From Actinomyces glycerinitolerans (GTDB lineage Bacteria; Actinomycetota; Actinomycetes; Actinomycetales; Actinomycetaceae): DNA of 64,000 bases. Shown here piece after piece: positions 33,160 to 46,333 of this stretch (position 1 is its first letter; every line of letters begins with the position of its first letter). The stretch covers positions 62,001 to 126,000 of the forward strand of contig NZ_FQTT01000015.1 in the NCBI RefSeq assembly GCF_900098745.1. The letters are read 5' to 3'. The notes below the pieces were generated by a model. The model did not search any database. It saw nothing but the letters and a program-made list of their open reading frames with translations, and was not told the origin of the DNA. Both the position numbers and the translations under genes were made by a program.

Positions 33160-34377
33160 ATGTACGTCTCTGACCTGGCCCTGGACGACTTCCGCTCCTT
33201 CCACCAGCTCGTCCTCACCCTCGAGCCCGGGCCGACGGCGTTCATTGGACCCAACGGACAGGGCAAGACCAACCTGGTGGAGGCGATCGCCTACCTGTCC
33301 ACCCTGTCCAGTCACCGCGCCGGCACCGACGCGGCCCTGGTACGCCGCGCCGCATCCGGTACTCCCCAACCCGCCGGCGCCGTCATCCGCGCCAAGGTGG
33401 TCCACGGTGAACGGCCCAGCGTCCTGGAGCTGGAACTGATCGCCGGGCGCGCCAACCGGGCCCGGCTTAACCGCGCCAACGCCCGCCCCCGCGACCTGCT
33501 GGGGATCCTGCGCACCGTCGTCTTCGCCCCGGAGGACCTGGCCCTGGTGCGTGAGCAGCCGAGCGTGCGCCGCCGCTTCCTGGACGACCTCGCCGTCACC
33601 CTGCGACCCACGCTCGCGGGCGTGCGTGCCGAGCACGACAAGATCCTCGCCCAGCGCGCCAGCCTGCTGAAGTCGGCCCGGGCCGCCCGCGCCTCAACCG
33701 CCTCCATGCTCTCCACCCTGGAGGTCTGGGACGCCCAACTGGCCGCGGCGGCCGCCCGCCTGATCGCCGCTCGCATCGACGTCGTGCAGCGGCTGCGCCC
33801 CTGGGTGGCCGACTGTTACGGCCGGGTCAGCGAGGGCCGCACCGACGCCCGCATCGCCTACCGCGCCAGCCTGCTGGCCCACGAGGGCGCCGACGAGCCG
33901 GACCCGGCCGATGCGGCCGCCGTCCTGGCCGCCGAAGAACCGTTGCGCGACGTGCCGGCAACCGCCGCCCGGCTGGAGACGGCCATGGGCGAGCTGCATG
34001 CCCGCGAGATCGACCGGGGTGCCAACCTGGTGGGCGCCCACCGCGACGAATTGGAACTGTTCCTTGACGCTCTGCCGGCCAAGGGCTTCGCCTCCCACGG
34101 CGAGCAGTGGTCGCTGGCCCTGGCGCTGCGCCTGGCCTCCTACGAGATGCTGCGCCACGACGTGGACGCCTACGCCGGCGACGGCGAGCCCGTGCTCATC
34201 CTCGACGACGTCTTCGCCTCCCTGGACGACGCCCGCCGTCACGCCCTGGCCGGGATCGCCGCCGACGCCCAGCAGGTGCTGCTCACGGCCGCCGTCGACG
34301 ACGACGTGCCCGCGGCCCTGGCGGGAAGGCGCTTCCACGTCACCCGCACCGAATCCGGCTCGCAGGTGCAACCATGA
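33160..34377 (+). CDS. recF: DNA replication and repair protein RecF
   Basis: SMC-like ATPase that supports RecA loading at gaps. The 405-residue protein begins MYVSDLALDDFRSFHQLVLT, has Walker A FIGPNGQGKTNLVEAI, the signature-like ASHGEQWSLALALRLASYEM and Walker B PVLILDDVFASLDDARRHAL. ATG 33160 follows GGGAGGTGAGGCGGA. The stop overlaps the next start (ATGA), coupling it to the DciA-type gene. Confidence 0.96.
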   Translation: MYVSDLALDDFRSFHQLVLTLEPGPTAFIGPNGQGKTNLVEAIAYLSTLSSHRAGTDAALVRRAASGTPQPAGAVIRAKVVHGERPSVLELELIAGRANRARLNRANARPRDLLGILRTVVFAPEDLALVREQPSVRRRFLDDLAVTLRPTLAGVRAEHDKILAQRASLLKSARAARASTASMLSTLEVWDAQLAAAAARLIAARIDVVQRLRPWVADCYGRVSEGRTDARIAYRASLLAHEGADEPDPADAAAVLAAEEPLRDVPATAARLETAMGELHAREIDRGANLVGAHRDELELFLDALPAKGFASHGEQWSLALALRLASYEMLRHDVDAYAGDGEPVLILDDVFASLDDARRHALAGIAADAQQVLLTAAVDDDVPAALAGRRFHVTRTESGSQVQP

Positions 34378-35012
34378 TCGATCCCCGCACCCCGGTATCC
34401 CCGGACGACGCCGATCCGGCCGACGCACTCGCCGCCCGCGCCTTGGCCCGTGAGCGCGGTCGCGCCTGGGAGGCCGGCCAGACCCGCAGCCGGCTGTCCC
34501 GGCAGGCGGCGGACGTCGACGGCGTGGCCGCCTGGGACCAGCGCCGTCGGAGCCCGGGGCGGGACGCCGGGGCGGGCGGCGCCGACAGTGCCGATATGGA
34601 CCGTGGCCCCGGACTGCCGCCCGGCCGCGACCGGCCCGGTCCCACCCGCTTCGACCCGCGCACCGGCAAACAAGACCTGCGCCGCTACGCCGAGCGACAC
34701 GGTTGGGCCTCCAAACTGGCCATGGCGTCGGTGGCGGTGCGCTGGCGGGAGATCGTCGGCGAACAGATCGCCGAGCACGCCGTCATCGAGCGTTTCGAGC
34801 CCGGCCGCCTGACGCTGCGCGCCTCCTCCAGCGCCTGGGCGCAGCAGCTGCGGCTACTGCTGCCCGGCATCGAACGCCAGGTGGAGCAGGCCCTGGGCCG
34901 GGACGGCGGCGCCGTCGAAATCCGCATCCTGGGCCCGGCCGGCCCCACCTGGCGGCACGGTCGCTTCGGTGCCGCCCGCGGCGGACGCGGCCCACGCGAT
35001 ACCTACGGGTGA
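34374..35012 (+). CDS. dciA: DUF721/DciA family helicase loader
   Basis: DciA is the ancestral loader of replicative helicase DnaB in bacteria lacking DnaC or DnaI. The 212-residue product has a long charged N-terminal part (Arg, Asp and Gly rich) and the DUF721 domain near 120-190: MASVAVRWREIVGEQIAEHA, GRLTLRASSSAWAQQLRLLL and PGIERQVEQALG. Start ATG 34374 overlaps the recF stop. Its place between recF and gyrB is the standard actinobacterial order. A C-terminal Gly/Arg tail is present. Confidence 0.85.
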   Translation: MIDPRTPVSPDDADPADALAARALARERGRAWEAGQTRSRLSRQAADVDGVAAWDQRRRSPGRDAGAGGADSADMDRGPGLPPGRDRPGPTRFDPRTGKQDLRRYAERHGWASKLAMASVAVRWREIVGEQIAEHAVIERFEPGRLTLRASSSAWAQQLRLLLPGIERQVEQALGRDGGAVEIRILGPAGPTWRHGRFGAARGGRGPRDTYG

Positions 35013-35224
35013 CCTAACGGGTGACGTTGCCCACGTCGCGATTGGCGTCATGACGCCCGAAACCGGAGTCGAACACGGTAGAATCGGCGCGGAAATGCCC
35101 ATGGTGCGCCCAAGGCCATGCACCAGGTACCCACCTACACGCGCCGGGTCCCAAGCCCGAATTCCGGCGCCTGGGTGCCCGCATGGGAATCAGCCCGGCG
35201 CACATGACGAGGAGCAACTGATAC

Positions 35225-37336
<2,112 letters not shown>

Positions 37337-37384
37337 TCCGGCCGCCCCCACGTACCGCAACTAACGCAGAAGCAAAGGAAATTC

Positions 37385-40020
<2,636 letters not shown>

Positions 40021-40024
<4 letters not shown>

Positions 40025-40524
40025 GTCAGCCGGAGTCCTTCCCGCCCGCCACGGGCGGACCGACACAGCCCCCCGCGGCCGCGCCCGAGCCGGCCGCCCC
40101 CGCCGCGAGCCAGCAGAGCCCCAATCAGCCCAAGCCGGCCGCCAAGACCATTGCGGGGCCGCGCCGTGTGCGGCTCGCCCTGACCCGCATCGACCCGTGG
40201 TCGGTGATGAAGGCGTCCTTCCTGCTGAGTGTTGCGGCCGGCATCATGCTGGTGGTGGCCGCCGCCTTCGTGTGGTTCATGTTGGACGCCATGCACGTGT
40301 TCTCCACCATCCAAGACCTGCTGAGCACCATCATGGACTCCAACTACAACGCCTACTCGGCGCTGCTGGAGTACATGAAGTTCTCCCGGGCCATCTCCAT
40401 GGCCACCGTTATCGCCGTCGTCAACATCATCCTGACGACCGCGCTGGCCACCATCGGTGCGTTCCTGTACAACATCACGGCCGCGCTCGTCGGTGGGGTT
40501 CATCTCACACTCGCAGATGAGTGA
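40021..40524 (+). CDS. DUF3566 domain membrane protein
   Basis: A 167-residue protein with a Pro/Ala-rich N-tail, then [20 protein letters not shown] as the start of DUF3566 and two membrane helices ([20 protein letters not shown] and [20 protein letters not shown]). DUF3566 proteins follow gyrA in nearly all actinobacteria (Rv0007 in M. tuberculosis, CwsA-linked region) and have no fixed function. Start overlaps the gyrA stop (ATGA). Confidence 0.93.
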
Positions 40525-40574
40525 TCGCATTTGGTTGCCGGCGACTCGGTAGGTTAGTCTCTTCCGCGTCGCAA

Positions 40575-40648
40575 GGGCCTATAGCTCAGTTGGTTAGAGC
40601 GCATCCCTGATAAGGATGAGGTCGCTGGTTCAAGTCCAGCTAGGCCCA
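40575..40648 (+). tRNA. ileT: tRNA-Ile (GAT)
   Basis: GGGCCTA...TAGGCCC acceptor stem, TTGGTTAGAGCGC D-arm, anticodon loop CTGATAA (anticodon GAT), and GGTTCAAGTCC T-loop with discriminator A. 74 bases without CCA. The Ile-Ala tRNA pair after gyrA is the usual actinobacterial layout. Confidence 0.96.
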
Positions 40649-40677
40649 CCGCCCGCGGTGGAACGTGAGGAGGCTTC

Positions 40678-40812
40678 ATGCAGAGCCGAACGCTCGTACT
40701 GGCCGCGGTTTTTTCATGCCTCGGGGTGGCCGGCTACGCCGCCTGGCTGAAGCTGGCGGCCAACCGCGCGGAGCGGGCTGCATGGGCGGAGGTCACCGAC
40801 CCCATCGCATGA
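40678..40812 (+). CDS. DLW-39 family small protein
   Basis: A 44-residue protein, MQSRTLVLAAVFSCLGVAGY then AAWLKLAANRAERAAWAEVT and DPIA, with GAGGAGG ten bases before ATG 40678. One membrane helix followed by a short tail with AW-E-TD matches the DLW-39 family, which sits between the Ile and Ala tRNA genes in many actinobacteria. Function unknown. Confidence 0.85.
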   Translation: MQSRTLVLAAVFSCLGVAGYAAWLKLAANRAERAAWAEVTDPIA

Positions 40813-40815
40813 CCG

Positions 40816-40888
40816 GGGGCCATGGCGCAATTGGTAGCGCACCTGCTTTGCAAGCAGGGGGTTACGGGTTCGAGTCCCGTTGGCTCCA
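40816..40888 (+). tRNA. alaT: tRNA-Ala (TGC)
   Basis: GGGGCCA...TGGCTCC acceptor stem, anticodon loop CTTTGCAA (TGC), GGTTCGAGTCC T-loop, discriminator A; 73 bases without CCA. It begins four bases after the DLW-39 stop. Confidence 0.96.
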
Positions 40889-41110
40889 CTCATTCCTCCC
40901 GGCCGAGTCCGCCGGGACCGGCGATGCCTCGAGACACCGCTAACGGTGTGTCCGGCGGCGAACCCCAATGTGCTGCGGGTGCTCGTTGGAAGAGGTCGGC
41001 TCGGGGACTGGGAACTCGCGGCGAGGCCGTAGCGGCGCGGGTGTGGCTCGGGGATGAATCAGGGCGCTTCCCCATGGTGCCCGGCGCTTCGGTCGCGTCA
41101 GACTTGAGCC

Positions 41111-41476
41111 ATGAGCACAGATTTTCATGGGTTCTCCTCCGGTCCGGATTCGGCGGGCGGCGCACCGCGCACCGTCGTCGACTGGATTACCGTGGCCGGT
41201 GACCAGTTGATCGCCACCATCAAGCAGCTCGTGGCCGACGGGAACGTCCGCCGCGTCATCCTGCGCGACTCCTCCGGCAGAGAGTTCCTCAGCGTGCCCC
41301 TGACGGCCAGCGCGGTGGTCGGCGGTATCACGGTGCTGGCGGCGCCGGTTCTCGCCGCCATCGGCGTCATCGCCGCAATGGTCGCCGAGGTCACCCTGGA
41401 GGTGGAGCGCACCGACGTCGACGGCGGCTCCGAGGACGTAACGGCCCCGTCGCCGAACCCTGACCCGGAGGTGTAG
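41111..41476 (+). CDS. DUF4342-like small protein
   Basis: A 121-residue protein. Residues 20-60 (RTVVDWITVAGDQLIATIKQ then LVADGNVRRVILRDSSGREF) form a helix plus strand pattern like DUF4342, followed by a hydrophobic Ala/Val stretch (VGGITVLAAPVLAAIGVIAA) that could be one membrane helix or buried, then an acidic tail. Role unknown. ATG 41111 lacks a strong ribosome site. Its 3' part is repeated as a relic at 42204-42379, with the MntA/HepT pair in between. Confidence 0.6.
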   Translation: MSTDFHGFSSGPDSAGGAPRTVVDWITVAGDQLIATIKQLVADGNVRRVILRDSSGREFLSVPLTASAVVGGITVLAAPVLAAIGVIAAMVAEVTLEVERTDVDGGSEDVTAPSPNPDPEV

Positions 41477-41510
41477 ACACCCGCAGGGTGAGTGTCGGTA
41501 TGGTTGGAGC

Positions 41511-41840
41511 ATGCCTGCGACCACTGCCACGCCGGAGACGGTCGCCTTGCGTCGGCTTGTTTTGGCGCATCGGGACGATTTTCTCGCCCTTCTCGCGCGG
41601 TACGGGGCGACCAATCCCAGGCTTTTTGGTTCCGTTGCGCGCGGCACGGCGGATGCTGACAGCGACATCGACATTCTGGTCGAGATGGACCCTGCAGATG
41701 GCAACCTGCTCATGCGCGCGTCAGGACTCATGGAGGAGACGCGGGCCCTCTTCGGACGAGACGATGTCGACGTGTTCCCAGTGCAGTTGCTCAAACGGCC
41801 GGTCTCCGCAGCGGCGCTTGTCGAGGCGGTGCCGCTATGA
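41511..41840 (+). CDS. mntA: MntA-type nucleotidyltransferase antitoxin
   Basis: A 109-residue minimal nucleotidyltransferase. The motif LFGSVARGTADADSDIDILV contains the GS and DxD residues needed to transfer AMP. Such MntA proteins inactivate the partner HepT toxin by adding AMPs to its tyrosine. The ATG at 41511 follows GGTTGGAGC. The stop overlaps the hepT start (ATGA), the classic pair arrangement. Confidence 0.9.
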   Translation: MPATTATPETVALRRLVLAHRDDFLALLARYGATNPRLFGSVARGTADADSDIDILVEMDPADGNLLMRASGLMEETRALFGRDDVDVFPVQLLKRPVSAAALVEAVPL

Positions 41841-42181
41841 GTCGCAGTTCAGCCCGGCGCGTGACCGATGCGTTGCAAGCGATCGATAGATGCCGACGGT
41901 ATGCGGACGCTCTCGGAAGTGAGGATGTCGATGTAGCAGATATGGCGGAGGATGCGATTGAGCGTAACCTCCAGATAATCGGCGAGGCAGTGAATCACCT
42001 GCCTGCCGAGGTTACCGATCAGCATCCCGAGATCGCATGGCAACAGATACGAGGTTTCCGCAACATACTGGTACACCAGTACTTTGGTGTCGACGTTGCT
42101 GTAGTCCGCGAGGTTGTTGAGAACTACCTGCCGCCACTCGCGGATGTTCTACGTCGGCACGTCGTGACGGATGAGGGTTGA
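41837..42181 (+). CDS. hepT: HepT-type HEPN toxin
   Basis: A 114-residue HEPN-family (DUF86) ribonuclease toxin. The active motif R-x4-H-x-Y is complete in RGFRNILVHQYFGV, and AIERNLQIIGEAVNHLP is the family helix. Its Tyr is the known AMPylation target of MntA. The pair forms a type VII toxin-antitoxin system by current naming. The two genes are slightly lower in GC than neighbours and lie inside a duplicated DUF4342-like 3' end, which points to insertion. Confidence 0.9.
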   Translation: MSRSSARRVTDALQAIDRCRRYADALGSEDVDVADMAEDAIERNLQIIGEAVNHLPAEVTDQHPEIAWQQIRGFRNILVHQYFGVDVAVVREVVENYLPPLADVLRRHVVTDEG

Positions 42182-42203
42182 TCGTCGCCGTGGTTTTCTG
42201 AGT

Positions 42204-42379
42204 GTGTCGTTGACCGCCAGCGCGCGGTGGTCGGTGGTATCACGGTGCTGGCCGCAATCGGTGTCGTTGCCGCCATGGTAGCCGAGGTCACCCTGGAGGT
42301 GGAGCGCACCGACGTCGACGGTGTGGATGAATCCGAGAACGGCACGCCGCCGCCGTCGAGCCCTAACCCCGGGGAATGA
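42204..42379 (+). pseudogene. relic 3' end of the DUF4342-like gene
   Basis: The stretch starting GTGTCGTTGACCGCCAGCGC is closely similar to the 3' half of the gene at 41111-41476 and ends SPNPGE-stop. A 2-base insertion (GCGCGG against GCGG) breaks the frame, and the 5' half is missing. It is a partial duplicate flanking the toxin-antitoxin pair. Confidence 0.75.
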
Positions 42380-42398
42380 GTAGCCGCCCGGGCGCCGC

Positions 42399-43157
42399 GT
42401 GAAGGGACTGCGCCGCGAAGAAGTAGCCCAGTTGGCGGGGGTGAGTGCCGGTTATTACACCCGTTTGGAACGGGGCCGCATACGGGGCGCGTCTGACGCC
42501 GTGCTCGAGTCCATCGCCCGGGTGCTGCGGATGAACGACATCGAGCGGTCCCACCTGTTCAATCTGGCCCGCGGCTTCGTCCCGGCATCCCAACGGTTGG
42601 AGGAGAGCCCGGCGGAAGGCGTGCGCCCCTCGGTACAGCGTGTGCTTAACAACCTGTCAGTGCCGGCCATCGTCTACAACCCCGCACATGACATCGTTGC
42701 GGCGAATGAGGGTGGAAGAGCTCTGTACTACCCGCATTTCGACACAGCTGATCGCCCCAACATCGCCCGGTTTATCTTCCTGGATAGCCGCGCGCGCAGC
42801 TACTACGGCGACTGGGGCCAGGCGCGTCGGATGACAGCCGCCATGCTCCGGCTGTATGTCGGCCGCGACCCACTGAACCAGGCGATAACCGCCGTCATCG
42901 AGGAGCTGTCCGACCGCAGTGCGCTGTTTCGACAGGACTGGGCTCGGCAGGAGGTATACGAACACCGTTCCGGCCACAAGACCTTTCTTCACCCCCACCT
43001 GGGACCGATCGCTGTCACCTTCGATGGTTTCGAGATGCCCGGGTAGAAGGGCCTGTCTATCGTTACTTACAGCGCTGAACCCGGCTCTGTGGATGCAGAG
43101 CGTCTGGGAAAACTGCCCACGTGGGCTCGCGGCGAGCAGGCCGCCACCTGGCGCTGA
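42399..43157 (+). pseudogene. XRE/MmyB-like transcriptional regulator, truncated and stopped
   Basis: The frame has the helix-turn-helix GLRREEVAQLAGVSAGYYTR and the MmyB-like ligand-binding domain (AIVYNPAHDIVAANEGGRAL, WGQARRMTAAMLRLYVGRDP). The first 25 or so residues of the usual domain are lost: only PPGRRVKGLRREEV remains after an in-frame TAG. An in-frame TAG at 43044-43046 interrupts the end, and reading through it gives KGLSIVTYSAEPGSVDAERL, the normal family C-terminus. A 215-residue product from GTG 42399 is still possible. It may once have controlled the alcohol dehydrogenase downstream. Confidence 0.75.
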
Positions 43158-43159
43158 AC

Positions 43160-43190
43160 CGCTGGGGGACCTGTCAGGGTCTCCCAGCGC
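43160..43190. terminator. hairpin between regulator relic and alcohol dehydrogenase
   Basis: GCTGGGGGACC faces GGTCTCCCAGC with one mismatch around a short loop. No T-run. It may end the relic transcript. Confidence 0.45.
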
Positions 43191-43290
43191 TCGGATGCGG
43201 GTTTTAACTTGAGGGCTGCCGGGACGGCCCGGCGGGCTCCGGGTTCGGGACCCGGGTCCTTGAAGCACCAGTAGACATACGGAGGACATC

Positions 43291-44313
43291 ATGCGTGGAG
43301 TAGTTCTTGAAGGCCCTCGTGATATCCAGGTCATTGATCGCGAGGACCCGCGGATCATTGACCCGACCGACGCCATCATCCGCATCACCGCCACCTGCAT
43401 CTGTGGCTCGGACTTGTGGCCGTACCGCGGCGAAGACGACAGTCGCCACCAAGTCATGGGTCATGAGTATGTAGGCGTTGTCACCGAGATCGGTGCGGAG
43501 GTGACAACCTTGAAGGTCGGAGACCCGGTGGTGGGATCTTTCGTGATTTCCGATAACACCTGTGAGATCTGCCAGGCCGGCTACCAGTCCAAGTGCGTGC
43601 ACGCGGAGTTCGTCGCCTACACCGTCGGCACCCAGGCCGAGTACGCCCGGATCCCCTTCGCTGATGGCACGCTGGTGAAGACCCCCGGCGAGCCTGACCC
43701 GGAGATCGTGCCTTCCTTGCTGGCGGCCTCCGACGTGCTGGGCACCGGATGGTTCGCCGCCGTGGCCGCAGAAGTCGGCCCGGGCAAGACCGTGGCCGTC
43801 GTCGGGGACGGCGCGGTCGGTCTGATGGGGGTGCTGGCCGCCAAGGAGCTGGGGGCCGAGCGGATCATCGTCTCCAGTCGTCACGCCGATCGGCAGGCTT
43901 TGGCCCGTGAGTTCGGCGCCACCGACGTGCTTGCGGAGCGTGGAGACGATTTCGTCGCCAAGGTAAAGGAACTCACCAATGGTTTCGGAGCCCACAGCGT
44001 GATCGAGGCCGTGGGCACCGCCGAGTCCTTCGCACAGGCGCGCAAGTCGGTGCGTCCGGGCGGACACGTCGGCTTCGTCGGCATTGCCCATGATGTACAG
44101 ATTCCGGGCGATGAGCTGTTCTTCGATGAGATTCACCTGCACGGGGGTCCGGCGCCGGTGCGTCGTTTCCTGCCCGAGCTGATCGGGCTCATCTGGGAGC
44201 GCAAGATCGACCCGGGCAAGGTGTTCGACCTTACGCTGCCGCTGGAGCAGGCGGCCGAGGGATACCGGGCGATGGATGAGCGCCGCGCCACCAAGGTCTT
44301 GCTGACTCTCTGA
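43291..44313 (+). CDS. zinc-dependent alcohol dehydrogenase family protein
   Basis: A 340-residue medium-chain dehydrogenase. The catalytic zinc site is seen in CICGSDLWPY and MGHEYVGVVTEIG, the NAD(P) fold in VAVVGDGAVGLMGVLAAKEL. Of the four structural-zinc cysteines three are present (TCEICQAGYQSKC); the first position is Asp. Substrate unknown. ATG 43291 follows ACGGAGGACATC. The neighbouring MmyB-like regulator is of the type often linked to such oxidoreductases, but here it is broken. Confidence 0.85.
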   Translation: MRGVVLEGPRDIQVIDREDPRIIDPTDAIIRITATCICGSDLWPYRGEDDSRHQVMGHEYVGVVTEIGAEVTTLKVGDPVVGSFVISDNTCEICQAGYQSKCVHAEFVAYTVGTQAEYARIPFADGTLVKTPGEPDPEIVPSLLAASDVLGTGWFAAVAAEVGPGKTVAVVGDGAVGLMGVLAAKELGAERIIVSSRHADRQALAREFGATDVLAERGDDFVAKVKELTNGFGAHSVIEAVGTAESFAQARKSVRPGGHVGFVGIAHDVQIPGDELFFDEIHLHGGPAPVRRFLPELIGLIWERKIDPGKVFDLTLPLEQAAEGYRAMDERRATKVLLTL

Positions 44314-44781
44314 GCGGCAAGCAGGGCGGGGGTGGGCCGCGGCGCTGATCGACCGCGGCCCACCCCGAATGCTTCCGAGCCGGCAGAGCATCCACAGATG
44401 CTGTCTGCGCGTGTGCACAGGCGGGAGGCAGACGTATCCCCGTGCTGTGGGTTAACCGTTTTTCGGCGTGAATATGCGCATCTTGCCGATTCGTCCCCAG
44501 CTGTGCGCAACCCTGTGGAGAACCACATCGGTGTGTTTCCCCAGGAGTGTCCACAGGTGTGGAGGAATGACAGGGATGTGCTTCCCCAGAATCCACAGCC
44601 GTGGGTTCGTGTGTGGATACGGCGAAGTAGGCGGGAACTCGTACGTGTGATGACGCCGCGGAGGTGCCGAGGTGGTGCCGAGCAACGACCAGGTGCCCGA
44701 GAGCCTCCGCCAGCCGGAGCGGCATCCGGGTCTGGGTTGCCAGGTGTCCCCAGGGGCGCGGGTCGGTGACTGGTCTTGCGA
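44314..44781. other. intergenic region rich in DnaA-box-like motifs
   Basis: No gene is supported in these 468 bases. Between 44388 and 44620 there are six 9-mers related to the DnaA box: GCATCCACA (44388), TGTGGAGAA (44514), GTGTCCACA (44547), TGTGGAGGA (44558), GAATCCACA (44589) and TGTGGATAC (44612). On the minus strand two units of about 42 and 44 bases are partly repeated, each starting CTGTGGA and containing CTGGGGAA. Confidence 0.6.
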
Positions 44782-45618
44782 CTACACCAGGAGAATGCGG
44801 GCGGCGGCCAGGGCCACCAGGAGCACCGCCACGCCCACGGTCCCCCATACGCCCACGGCGGTGCGGCGCTCCCGCGGCGCCCAGGCGTAGATCGCGGCCA
44901 GGAGCAGGCCGGTGAGAAAACCGCCCAGGTGTCCCTGCCAGGAGATGTTGGTTCCCAGCACCGAGATCAACACATTGATCACGAGCAGGCCGACGATGGT
45001 CGAGGTGTCGCGCCCGAAGCGCCGCTGGATGACGAATACGGCCGCGAACAGCCCGAAGATGGCGCCGGACGCACCCACTGTCCCGGAGATCCACGATGTC
45101 GAGCTCGGCGATGCCAGCCAGTAGATCGCCGTCGAGCCGCCGAGCGCACTCAGAGCAGTCAGACAGATGAATCTCCAGCGCCCCAGCAGCGGCTCGAGGG
45201 TATTGCCGAGCACCCACAGTGCCCACATGTTCAGGCCAAGGTGTGCCAGCGAACCGTGCAGCAGGGCCGTGGATAGGAAGCGCCACGGTTGAGTCGCCGC
45301 GAGTGCGGGCACGAAGTCGAACCAGCCGGTGATTGCCGGGTAGACCAGCTGCCCCACGTACACGATCACACAGGCACCCACCAGGAGTTTGGCCACCAAC
45401 GCGTCGGCCACCGGGCGGCCGCCCAGGGCGGTGCGTACGCCGCGACGGCCGGAACTGGACCGGCGGGCGCAGTCCACGCAGTGGATGCCGACGGCGCTGG
45501 GTACTTGACACTCCGGGCACGCCGGGCGGCCGCAGCGCTGACAGCGCACATAGGCCACCCGATCCGGGTGCCGCGGGCAGACGGGCGGGGCGCCGACCTG
45601 CGGGTTCGAATCGGTCAT
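44782..45618 (-). CDS. rhomboid family intramembrane serine protease
   Basis: A 278-residue membrane protease. The N-terminus MTDSNPQVGAPPVCPRHPDR carries a B-box-like zinc finger (Cys and His at 14-50). Six membrane segments follow, with LHGSLAHLGLNMWALWVLGN, the nucleophile serine in GTVGASGAIFG and the catalytic histidine in WQGHLGGFLTG. This zinc-finger plus rhomboid layout is common in actinobacteria (Rv0110 type). ATG 45618 is chosen; the frame upstream overlaps the cyclophilin. Substrates are unknown. It lies 34 bases downstream of ppiA on the same strand. Confidence 0.92.
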   Translation of the reverse strand: MTDSNPQVGAPPVCPRHPDRVAYVRCQRCGRPACPECQVPSAVGIHCVDCARRSSSGRRGVRTALGGRPVADALVAKLLVGACVIVYVGQLVYPAITGWFDFVPALAATQPWRFLSTALLHGSLAHLGLNMWALWVLGNTLEPLLGRWRFICLTALSALGGSTAIYWLASPSSTSWISGTVGASGAIFGLFAAVFVIQRRFGRDTSTIVGLLVINVLISVLGTNISWQGHLGGFLTGLLLAAIYAWAPRERRTAVGVWGTVGVAVLLVALAAARILLV

Positions 45619-45652
45619 GAATCGCTCCCGTCTCGACGACGCTGGACCCGCC

Positions 45653-46186
45653 TCACCGCTGAATAGTGACGGAGGTGATGACGACGTCATCCAGGGGACG
45701 ATCCCGCGGGTCGGTGGCTACCGCCGAGATGGCGTCCACGACCCTGCGGGAGGCGTCGTCGGCCACGGCTCCGAAGATCGTGTGCTTGCCCTGCAGCCAC
45801 TCGGTGGGGGCAGTGGTGATGAAGAACTGGGAGCCGTTGGTGCCCTTGCCCAGGCGCCGGCCGGCGTTGGCCATGGCCAGGACGTAGGGGGCGGCGAAGG
45901 TCAGCGAGGGGTCGATCTCGTCATCGAAGACGTAGCCGGGGCCGCCCGTGCCGGTGCCCAGCGGGTCGCCGCCCTGGATCATGAAACCGGGGATCACCCG
46001 GTGGAAGACGACGCCCTCGTACAGGGGGGCGTTGGACTGCGCGCCGGTGCGCGGGTCGGTCCAGGTCTTCTCACCGGTGGCCAGGCCAACAAAGTTGGAG
46101 ACGGTTTGCGGCGCCTGCTCGGGGTACAGCTCGAGTCGGATGTCGCCGAGGTTGGTGTGGAGTGTCGCTTCGATGGTCGCTTCCAT
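45653..46186 (-). CDS. ppiA: cyclophilin-type peptidyl-prolyl isomerase
   Basis: A 177-residue cytoplasmic cyclophilin. Starts MEATIEATLHTNLGDIRLEL, with the active-site core VVFHRVIPGFMIQGGDPLGT, then AMANAGRRLGKGTNGSQFFI and EWLQGKHTIFGAV. ATG 46186 gives a leaderless enzyme as in PpiA of Mycobacterium; the upstream in-frame start would add an unlikely extension. Divergent from the 46334 gene. Confidence 0.95.
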   Translation of the reverse strand: MEATIEATLHTNLGDIRLELYPEQAPQTVSNFVGLATGEKTWTDPRTGAQSNAPLYEGVVFHRVIPGFMIQGGDPLGTGTGGPGYVFDDEIDPSLTFAAPYVLAMANAGRRLGKGTNGSQFFITTAPTEWLQGKHTIFGAVADDASRRVVDAISAVATDPRDRPLDDVVITSVTIQR

Positions 46187-46333
46187 GCCCGCATCGTCGC
46201 ACGGGAGAGCGGGAGGATCCCGGGACCCGGTGTTCACCCCAGGCAGAACGGCACCCAGCTTCATGGGTGCGACCTGCGTTACAGTGCCACCATTGAGGTG
46301 AACCACCTCATCGTTCCGAGCAGGGAGACCGAA

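Noticed and set aside
35079-35084. TAGAAT as gyrB -10 box
   Set aside because: No -35-like hexamer at 16-19 bases upstream; too weak to list as a promoter.
44452-44685. 77-codon minus-strand frame with repeated LWILGKH-like words
   Set aside because: The repeated peptide follows from the repeated DNA in the DnaA-box-like cluster; no ribosome site or family.
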